Assembly (NCBI GenBank): GCA_949282835.1
Contig: CASDQU010000010.1
Location: 1-18,254, forward strand
Direction of reading: 5' to 3'
Source of the DNA: an uncultured Bacillota bacterium
Lineage (GTDB): Bacteria; Bacillota; Clostridia; Christensenellales; UBA1242
Length of the DNA stretch: 18,254 nt
Part shown: positions 1 to 6,980 of the stretch, one piece after another
Layout: the number at the start of each line of letters is the position of its first letter
Numbering within the stretch: position 1 is the stretch's first letter
The notes under the pieces: generated by a model
Told to the model about the DNA's origin: nothing
Database searches by the model: none
What the model saw: the letters and a program-made list of their open reading frames with translations, nothing else
Made by a program: the position numbers and the translations under genes

Positions 1-1
1 A

Positions 2-352
2 TATGAAAGCAAAGATAATATTATAAAATTTGTGACTAAAAAAACGGGAATAACTGATGGCGAGCTGCAGGCGCTTTTTATGGGGCTGGTTAGACTTGTC
101 AAAAGAAATGCACAAGAGGAATATGATAGTAAATTAAGCGCACAACTTGACAAAGCAAATGCCAATTTAAGAAAAGCACTTGTTGAAATGAGCGGCAAAG
201 AAAAAGAACTTAAAGATTTAAAAGGTAATTTTTTAAAAATCAAAGAGGAAAATCTCTTATTAAAGCAAGAACTTGTGGCTCTTCGCTGCGACAAGGCAAA
301 TAAATTAAAAAATAAACTCAGCAGTGTAAAAACTAAAGTGGCAAGCAAATAA
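2..352 (+). CDS. C-terminal fragment of an unidentified coiled-coil protein
   Basis: The reading frame is open from the left edge of the window to a TAA at 350-352, so the start lies outside. A GTG at 32 could be read as a start, but no ribosome binding site precedes it and the frame continues upstream, so this is better treated as a tail. About 116 residues are visible. The first part (roughly up to Arg-33 of the fragment) looks like a small folded segment. The rest is very rich in Lys, Glu, Leu and Ala with heptad-like spacing and is probably a coiled coil ending in a basic tail (KTKVASK). There is no membrane segment and no catalytic motif. A terminator hairpin follows at once, so this is the last gene of its transcript and is separate from addB. 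I do not recognise the family. Confidence 0.6.
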   Translation, partial: YESKDNIIKFVTKKTGITDGELQALFMGLVRLVKRNAQEEYDSKLSAQLDKANANLRKALVEMSGKEKELKDLKGNFLKIKEENLLLKQELVALRCDKANKLKNKLSSVKTKVASK

Positions 353-353
353 T

Positions 354-383
354 AAAATGTCTTCTACATGAGGGCATTTTTTT
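354..383 (+). terminator. Rho-independent terminator after the first gene
   Basis: The arm at 354-363 (AAAATGTCTT) pairs with 371-380 (AGGGCATTTT) through a 7-nt loop, using three G-T pairs. It ends in seven T's (377-383). It lies two bases after the stop of the upstream coiled-coil gene and ends about 90 bases before addB. Confidence 0.65.
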
Positions 384-457
384 GATAGAAAAGAAAATTT
401 GTGCTTATCAAAATCAAAGATAGCATTAAAAAATCACTTTTCTTTTGCTTTAGAGTA

Positions 458-466
458 TGATAAAAT
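458..466 (+). promoter_or_regulatory. Extended -10 promoter of addBA, with no 5' leader predicted
   Basis: TGATAAAAT is an extended -10 element: TG, one base, then TAAAAT, which matches TATAAT at five of six bases. Seventeen bases upstream the -35 region (TTTTCT, 438-443) is weak, which is usual for TGn promoters. Counting seven bases from the -10 puts the transcription start at about 473, the first base of the addB GTG. This is inference from consensus only. Confidence 0.5.
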
Positions 467-472
467 ATTCTT

Positions 473-3400
473 GTGAAATTAAAGGTTTATATTGACAGTA
501 CAATCCTTGGTGCAACAAAGGCAATGATTGGGGGGATAGATAATAGCGATTTTGATATTAATCATATTGTTGTCGTTCCCGATCGTTTTTCTTTGCAAAT
601 GGAAAAGCTGCTTTTGAAAACCTTGCCAGCAAAAGCACTATTTAATGTAAAGGTGGTGGGACTGTCTTCTCTTGCTGTAAATATTTTAAATCAATTAGGG
701 AAAAAATGTGAAGTCTTGACAAACAGCGAATGTCTGCTACTTACCGCCCAAGCGATAGCAGCTGTCAAAACTCAGTTTTTAACTTTTAAAAAATGTGGAA
801 TTTCTTTTGCACATGAGGCATATAAGTTGATTGCGCAACTTAAAAGTAGCAAAATAGCCGTGGAAGATTTAAACATTAAAGCGCAAGGACTTACAGGCGA
901 AAAATATCATGATATCGCGCTTATCTACCGCGAATATGAAAAGGCGCTTCAAGGCAAACTTGACGCAAATGCCAGATTAAATTTGGTGACGCAAGAGATT
1001 GAAAATAATGACATTTTATCAAATACAAACTTTTATTTTGCGCAATTTGATAGTTTTACCAAAGAGGGCTTTGATTTAATAAAAGCCATTTTGCCAAAAG
1101 CTAGAGAGGTTTGCCTGTCTATTAGTGAGAGTATAAGTATTGGCAATGATTACATATATGAAAAAGACATACTTCAAAAGCTGACCGCTCTTGCTAAAGA
1201 AAAAGCCTGTCAAATTGAGCTAGTTCAAAGTCGCCAAAAGTTAACCAATATGCAAGAGGCGATAATAAGAGGGGTTTATAGCTATGAAAAGATAAGCACT
1301 GACAATAATGGCTATTATTTTTCACTTGCGACTTCGTCAATAAGAGAGGAGTGTTTGGAAATAGCCAAACTTATTCATTATTATATCACAATAGGCTATC
1401 GTTATCAGGATATGATTGTATGTTGCGGCGAGTTTGAAAAATACAGAGAGGAAATTGAAGATTGTTTTGAAAAACTTGATATCCCTTGTTATATAGACAG
1501 CTCTGTTACAGCCGATAACACAATTTTGTCTAAGTTTATCTTTGCTTTCTTTAATGTGATATTAACTGGCTATGGCAAAGAGGCGCTGCTTGCACTTTTA
1601 ACTAGTCCATTGCTTAGAGTTGATGGCGAGCTTATAGATAAATGTCAAAAATTTTCTGTAGATAATATTTATAAATATAAAAAATATATTGAGAAAGACT
1701 TTTATCTTGCTAATATTTTGACAAGGCTTGAAAAATTATCAAATGCAAAAGATTTTGAAGCTTTGATAAAAGAAATATGCCTTGTTGCAGAGGAAGGCTA
1801 TCAAAGCTTAAAGGAAAAGATGATTGAAAAATCATATTTGAAAGAGGAGAAGATTAACGAGCAGGCAGCTGATAGCATTTTGCAAACTATCGAGCTTATA
1901 AGCAAATACAATAGCGATATTTCTATTGATGAATATTTCAAGACCTTAAAACTCCTGCTTTCTTTTAAAGAGCTGTCTTCAGTACCAACATTCTGTGACG
2001 CGGTAATGGTAGGCGATGGGCAAGGAGGATATTTTGATGAAAGTAAAATTGTCTTTATCATAGGCTGTCAAGGACTTCCAGTCATCAACAATGACAACGG
2101 GCTTTTAAATGACGATGATATCGCATTAAATTTTATCGACAAAAAGATTGAGCCAACCATTAGAATGATTAACAGAAGAAATAGATTTAAAATTTTTAAT
2201 CTGCTCACCTTGGCAACTAAAAAATTGATAACTTCCTATCAACTGATAAATGAAGAAGGGAAAACAATAGAGCAACCAATATTCATTGAAAATTTAAATG
2301 AAATCTTTGGACAGAGAGTGGCTAGATTTTCGAGAGAGATTAGAGAGCTTGCATTTTTGCCTTTGCCATCTTTGCTTTTAAGATTTGGCAATAGAAATAG
2401 TTTTATTCGAGAATATTATAAATATTTAGGTAAAGAAGATAGAAATATTTTAAAAATCAAAGATGAAAATATAAATATCAACAAAACCTCAATATCAAAT
2501 GCAAAAAACCTGTATTTTTCAAGCAAAATGAGAGTAACCCAACTTGAAAGTTATTTTTCATGTCCATTTAAGCATTTCATTAGTTATGGACTTGCTCTTA
2601 AAGAAAAAGAAATTTACCAGTTTGATGTGAGAGACATTGGCAATATTTGTCATGCAGGAGTGGAAATTTTTGTAAAAGAACAGATGAGAGAAGAAAGACC
2701 TCTGTCTATAGATAAATTTTTAAAAGATAATTTACAATTAATTATTAAAAAGACCAATCTTGAAGATAAACTTGAGACAACAAGTGAAAAAGAGGCGCTT
2801 TTATCATACCTAACACATCAGCTCAAAGTGGTGCTTAATGATGTGGCCAAAGAGATGGAACTGTCTTCATTTAAACCTAAATTAACCGAAGTAAAAATTG
2901 AAAATGTCCAGGTAGGCAAAGAAAAAATAGACCTTGTAGGCAAAGCTGATAGAGTTGATGAGAGCGGCGATTATTTTAGAATAATAGACTATAAAACAGG
3001 AAGAACGGGCAATTTATTAAAAGAGTTATATTATGGCGACAAACTCCAGTTATTTCTCTACCAAGGTATTTTTGGTAAGCTTTTAAATAAGAAGCCCGCA
3101 GGAGTGTTTTATTTTAATGCCAAACTTGAATATCTCAAAAATGACGAAGAGAGATATATTTTAAAAGGTCTTGTTGAGAATGACGACAAGATAATTGAGC
3201 TTTTTGACAATTCGTTAAGCGATGGCATGTCAAGCTCGGTGCTTGCGATAGGCAAATTTGACGGCAAATATAAAGGCAGTGCAATTTCAAAGTTGCCTCT
3301 TTCAGTCTATGAAAAATATGCCAAAGACCTTGCAGATAAAGCGACAGATGAAATTGTTGAAGGTTATATCGAGGCAAAGCCAAATGAAAGCGCTTGCGCA

Positions 3401-3505
3401 CTATGTAAATATAAAGCAATTTGCAATTATGAAAAAACTTTAGGAGTGAGAAAAAGTAAAAAAATATCAAGCGATGTTTTTTCAGGAGAAAGTGATGAAA
3501 ACTGA
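473..3505 (+). CDS. addB: ATP-dependent helicase/nuclease subunit B (AddB)
   Basis: AddB partners AddA in the AddAB complex, which unwinds and trims double-strand breaks and loads RecA (family knowledge). The 1010 residues show the AddB C-terminal nuclease: a GNICH motif with His-727, Asp-826 in GKADRVD, and Asp-839/Lys-841 in IIDYKTG. The iron-sulfur staple is complete: Cys-697 (SCPFKHF), then Cys-975, Cys-978 and Cys-984 (CALCKYKAIC, C-x2-C-x5-C). The N-terminus has the AddB VVVPDRFSLQME block, but the usual Walker A is degenerate (STILGATKA, no GKT). It is somewhat shorter than Bacillus AddB (about 1160 aa). An in-frame stop at 461 leaves GTG-473 as the first plausible start. No ribosome binding site precedes it and a -10 element lies directly upstream, so a leaderless mRNA is likely. 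The 3' end overlaps addA by 11 bases. Confidence 0.93.
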   Translation: MKLKVYIDSTILGATKAMIGGIDNSDFDINHIVVVPDRFSLQMEKLLLKTLPAKALFNVKVVGLSSLAVNILNQLGKKCEVLTNSECLLLTAQAIAAVKTQFLTFKKCGISFAHEAYKLIAQLKSSKIAVEDLNIKAQGLTGEKYHDIALIYREYEKALQGKLDANARLNLVTQEIENNDILSNTNFYFAQFDSFTKEGFDLIKAILPKAREVCLSISESISIGNDYIYEKDILQKLTALAKEKACQIELVQSRQKLTNMQEAIIRGVYSYEKISTDNNGYYFSLATSSIREECLEIAKLIHYYITIGYRYQDMIVCCGEFEKYREEIEDCFEKLDIPCYIDSSVTADNTILSKFIFAFFNVILTGYGKEALLALLTSPLLRVDGELIDKCQKFSVDNIYKYKKYIEKDFYLANILTRLEKLSNAKDFEALIKEICLVAEEGYQSLKEKMIEKSYLKEEKINEQAADSILQTIELISKYNSDISIDEYFKTLKLLLSFKELSSVPTFCDAVMVGDGQGGYFDESKIVFIIGCQGLPVINNDNGLLNDDDIALNFIDKKIEPTIRMINRRNRFKIFNLLTLATKKLITSYQLINEEGKTIEQPIFIENLNEIFGQRVARFSREIRELAFLPLPSLLLRFGNRNSFIREYYKYLGKEDRNILKIKDENININKTSISNAKNLYFSSKMRVTQLESYFSCPFKHFISYGLALKEKEIYQFDVRDIGNICHAGVEIFVKEQMREERPLSIDKFLKDNLQLIIKKTNLEDKLETTSEKEALLSYLTHQLKVVLNDVAKEMELSSFKPKLTEVKIENVQVGKEKIDLVGKADRVDESGDYFRIIDYKTGRTGNLLKELYYGDKLQLFLYQGIFGKLLNKKPAGVFYFNAKLEYLKNDEERYILKGLVENDDKIIELFDNSLSDGMSSSVLAIGKFDGKYKGSAISKLPLSVYEKYAKDLADKATDEIVEGYIEAKPNESACALCKYKAICNYEKTLGVRKSKKISSDVFSGESDEN

Positions 3506-6500
3506 GTTGACTGAAGAGCAGAAAAAAATTTTAGAACATGACAAAAAGAATTTGGTGGTTTCCGCTTCGGCAGGGAGTGGAAAAACTTTTGTATTGATAG
3601 AATTATTGATTAAACTTGTATGTGAAAAGAAAGTTCCGCTTTCAAAAATTTTAGTTTTGACTTTTACTAAGGCCGCAGCTAATGAGATGAGAAGTAGATT
3701 ATTTAAAGCTTTGTTAAAGCAAAAACCATCAAATTTTATAATAGAAATGCTAGATGAGATATCTATCAGCGATATTTCCACAATAGACTCTTTTTGCGAA
3801 AAGCTAATTAAACGAAATATAAGCAAGTTGTCGATAGATGAAAATTTTAAAGTACTTGATGAAAGAGCAAGCGAGGAATTGAAGTTAAAGGCATTTTTAA
3901 AAACTTATGATGAAATGTCTCAAACAGACCAAGAAATATTTAACGATATCTACTTTTCTTTTAAGAAAAACAAAGAGCAGATATATCAATGTTTAAATAG
4001 TCTTCTTTCTTTTACTGACAGCCTAACAAGCGATGAGAGGCAAAGAATTTATAGCGATGAAAATCTGGCTATAAAGGCAGAAGAATATCTTTTAAGTTTA
4101 ATTAAAAGATATCAACAAAAAGGACTTGAATTATTACAATCAATAGGGCAAATTGAAGGAGCTTGGCAAGATTTTAAAATAGAACTAGAAGAGCTTTTAA
4201 GCTTTGAAGGTGGAGATTTTTGGAGCTGTTGCGATTACTATAATCGTCATTCTTCGCCTATGCTTAGGCGCAATAAGTTAGACGCTGCTATTAAAGAGAG
4301 GTTTGTAAAAGCACGAGGCTATCTTGACAAGATTGGAGAGCTATGTGGCAATTATATTGATATAGATAACAGCCAAATAGAGAAATTAAGGGAAAATAAA
4401 CTTGGCAAAAATATTTTGTCAATGCTTTGTAAATTCTCTCAAAATTACAACATCTTAAAAGAGAAGAAAGATGTTTTAGATTTTGCAGACCTTGAAAAGT
4501 TAACAGCGACCCTTTTAACCGACCCAAACATTTTAAATTCGTTGCAACAAAAATATAACTATATATTTATAGACGAATATCAAGACACCAACACTCTTCA
4601 AGAGGGGCTTTTAAAATTAATTGCCAAAGATGGAAACTTTGTGGCAGTTGGAGACCCTAAACAGGGCATATATGGCTTTAGAAATGCTAGTATGGAGATA
4701 ATGAATAGAGACATTGCAAACTTTACTCAAAATGAAGATGCTGACGCGCTCTTCTTAACAGGCAATTTCCGTTCTAATAAAAAGATATTAAATTTTATCA
4801 ATGAGATATTTTCAGTTTTAATGACCCACGAAAGTGCGCAGATTGACTATAAAAACACATCCATGTTAAAAGGTCTTGTTCAGTTTGAGCAAACCTCAAT
4901 GCCTGCAGTCACCATTGACATTTGCTGTAATACAAGTATTGAAGAGAGCGAGCTTGCTCCTCTTTATAGCGTAAAAGAAGACCCCCTTGCTCTGAACAGT
5001 AAAAATATTGTAGAGATTAAAGACATTGCCTATCGAATAGATGAGGCATTGAATAGCGAGATATATGATATAAAACAAGGGGAAAAAAGAAAGGTCACAG
5101 AAAGCGACATTGCTCTTCTTTTTAGGTCGAGGTCGCCTCTTATGAGAGATTGCGTTAAATATTTGCAAGAGAAAGGCTATAACATACTTGCAAATGTCAA
5201 AGAAAGCTTGCTTGATGATAGTCAAATTCTAGTCATTTTAAGTCTATTAAAATTGACAATAAACATCAAAGATGACATATCGCTTGCAAGTGTCATGTCC
5301 TCATATTTAGGAGGCTTTACATTAGATGAGCTTACTCAATTTAAGGGCGGCATAACAAAGAATTTTTATCAAATTGTCTTAGAAAGTGAAAGCAATAAAG
5401 TAAAAGACTTTTTAAAGATGATTGAGGATTTTACTTTAGATTGCCAAATTCTGGGCTTAAAGAGGGCGCTTAAAAAGCTTTTTAACGAAAAAAATTATGA
5501 TGTTTATATAAATTCTTTAGCCGACAGCAATTCAAAGAAAAACAATTTTGACCAGTTATTTAAGATTATTGCAAATGGTTATGACCAAAATATACCAGCT
5601 CTTATTGATTATCTTGAAAATGTAGAGATTTCTTCATCTTCAAATCCAACTAGCGAGAATGCAATTATTGTTACAACAATTCACGCGACAAAAGGCCTTG
5701 AATATCCTATTGTGATATTGGCAGGTGGCGGCGAAAGCCTTTCTAGGGTATATAATAAGTCATATATTATAGATAAAGAATTTGGAATTGGTACATATTT
5801 ATATGATTTTTCAAATAACACCAAGCTAGTCTCTCCAATCTTTTTAGCGGGTAAAGAACATAGAAAGAGGAAAGAAAGAGAAAGCGAACTAATGATTTTC
5901 TATGTTGCGCTAACGCGTGCTCAAAATTCTTTAATTATTATCGGTTCAAAGACAGAGAAAGATTTATTTGACAGCGAAAAAGACAACTATCTTTCAATGA
6001 TATTTAAGGCTTTAGGCGGACAGTTTGCCAGCAAGTTTGATGATAATTTTGTGGAAGAAGACTACTCTTTTAATATTGTAAGAGATGTCCTTTTTGATGA
6101 AAAAAATAGTCAAAATAAGGGTCAATTACAGCTTCATGACCATCAAAAAATTTTAGATTATATAGATTACAATTATCCAAGCAAAGAGTTTTGCAAGATA
6201 GATTATAAAAATTCTGTAACAGGTATTTTAAATTTAGATGAAGAGCATATAAATAGCCTAACTCAAAAATCCTCTTCAAATTCTTTGGCGATAGAAGAAG
6301 GTCTTGCCTATCATGAAGCATTAAAAATTCTAGATTTTGACAAGATAAACACAGCTCAAGATTTAAAAGATGAGATAGAAAGAAGAGAAAATCTTTTTAC
6401 AGAAGGTTATTTAAATCTTATCGATTATCAACTGCTTTTAAAAAATATCTTACTTTTGAAAAAAGTATGCCAAAATAAAAGAATTATTAAAGAGCAAGAG

Positions 6501-6770
6501 TTTATTATGTCAATATCATTGAAAGAACTTTTTAATATTCAAAGTGAGAATGAGGTTATCGTTCAAGGTATAGTTGACCTATTTAGCCTTGATGGAGAAA
6601 TTTTAATTGACTATAAATTCACAAGTGTTACCGATGAAAAAATTTTAATCAAGCGATATAAAGAGCAACTTAAACTCTATCAGCTTGCGATTAAAAAGGC
6701 GATAGGTCGCCAGCCGTCAAAAATATATATTTTATCTTTAAAAAATGCTAGTTTAATTGAGATAAAATAA
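3495..6770 (+). CDS. addA: ATP-dependent helicase/nuclease subunit A (AddA)
   Basis: AddA is the UvrD-type (SF1) motor and second nuclease of AddAB. I start it at ATG-3495, behind AGGAGA (3484-3489), giving 1091 residues. An ATG at 3474 is in frame but lacks this spacing. Helicase motifs occur in order: Walker A SAGSGKT (Lys-30), Ia LTFTKAAA, II IDEYQDT (Asp-360, Glu-361), III GDPKQGIYGFR (from Gly-386), IV GNFRS (423-427), V IHATKGLE (729-736), VI YVALTRA (803-809). The C-terminal nuclease has His-940 (LAYHEAL), Asp-1028 (GIVD) and Asp-1039/Lys-1041 (IDYKFT). All catalytic residues appear intact. It is a little shorter than B. subtilis AddA (about 1230 aa). The start lies inside the end of addB, so the two are translationally coupled. 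A terminator follows. Confidence 0.95.
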   Translation: MKTELTEEQKKILEHDKKNLVVSASAGSGKTFVLIELLIKLVCEKKVPLSKILVLTFTKAAANEMRSRLFKALLKQKPSNFIIEMLDEISISDISTIDSFCEKLIKRNISKLSIDENFKVLDERASEELKLKAFLKTYDEMSQTDQEIFNDIYFSFKKNKEQIYQCLNSLLSFTDSLTSDERQRIYSDENLAIKAEEYLLSLIKRYQQKGLELLQSIGQIEGAWQDFKIELEELLSFEGGDFWSCCDYYNRHSSPMLRRNKLDAAIKERFVKARGYLDKIGELCGNYIDIDNSQIEKLRENKLGKNILSMLCKFSQNYNILKEKKDVLDFADLEKLTATLLTDPNILNSLQQKYNYIFIDEYQDTNTLQEGLLKLIAKDGNFVAVGDPKQGIYGFRNASMEIMNRDIANFTQNEDADALFLTGNFRSNKKILNFINEIFSVLMTHESAQIDYKNTSMLKGLVQFEQTSMPAVTIDICCNTSIEESELAPLYSVKEDPLALNSKNIVEIKDIAYRIDEALNSEIYDIKQGEKRKVTESDIALLFRSRSPLMRDCVKYLQEKGYNILANVKESLLDDSQILVILSLLKLTINIKDDISLASVMSSYLGGFTLDELTQFKGGITKNFYQIVLESESNKVKDFLKMIEDFTLDCQILGLKRALKKLFNEKNYDVYINSLADSNSKKNNFDQLFKIIANGYDQNIPALIDYLENVEISSSSNPTSENAIIVTTIHATKGLEYPIVILAGGGESLSRVYNKSYIIDKEFGIGTYLYDFSNNTKLVSPIFLAGKEHRKRKERESELMIFYVALTRAQNSLIIIGSKTEKDLFDSEKDNYLSMIFKALGGQFASKFDDNFVEEDYSFNIVRDVLFDEKNSQNKGQLQLHDHQKILDYIDYNYPSKEFCKIDYKNSVTGILNLDEEHINSLTQKSSSNSLAIEEGLAYHEALKILDFDKINTAQDLKDEIERRENLFTEGYLNLIDYQLLLKNILLLKKVCQNKRIIKEQEFIMSISLKELFNIQSENEVIVQGIVDLFSLDGEILIDYKFTSVTDEKILIKRYKEQLKLYQLAIKKAIGRQPSKIYILSLKNASLIEIK

Positions 6771-6796
6771 TTTTAAGCGATATAATTATAAGCTTG

Positions 6797-6837
6797 AAAC
6801 TTTAAGCAGCTTAATCGATAGGCTGCTTTTTAAGTTT
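6797..6837 (+). terminator. Rho-independent terminator after addA
   Basis: AAGCAGC (6804-6810) pairs with GCTGCTT (6822-6828). A second outer pairing of AAACTT (6797-6802) with AAGTTT (6832-6837) flanks it, with a T run inside the right arm (6827-6831). It closes the addBA operon 26 bases after the addA stop. Confidence 0.65.
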
Positions 6838-6925
6838 ATGTTTAAGAGTGATAATTATATAAAAATAACTATAAAAAATACCCAAAAAAATCTTTGAAAA
6901 ATATATAAAAAATATTAAAAAATTA

Positions 6926-6972
6926 TTAGTAAAAATTTCTTTTATGTGTTATACTAAAACTAATTAAAGGAG
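6926..6972 (+). promoter_or_regulatory. Promoter and strong ribosome binding site of the AT-hook gene
   Basis: An extended -10 element, TGT-TATACT (6947-6955), lies 25 bases before the ATG. The best -35 is TTAGTA at 6926-6931, with 18-base spacing and weak match. A near-perfect anti-16S site, AAAGGAG (6966-6972, continuing AGGAG), sits 8 bases before ATG-6981. Upstream, about 6838-6925 is almost pure A/T and shows no gene. Confidence 0.6.
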
Positions 6973-6980
6973 AGGAGAGT

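Noticed and set aside
388..446. Inverted repeat AAAAGAAAA / TTTTCTTTT upstream of addB as an operator
   Set aside because: It is low-complexity A/T sequence with arms about 40 bases apart; such pairs are expected by chance in this composition.
3474..3494. Seven extra N-terminal codons for AddA from ATG-3474
   Set aside because: The AGGAGA site at 3484-3489 fits ATG-3495, and AddA family N-termini align with the shorter start.
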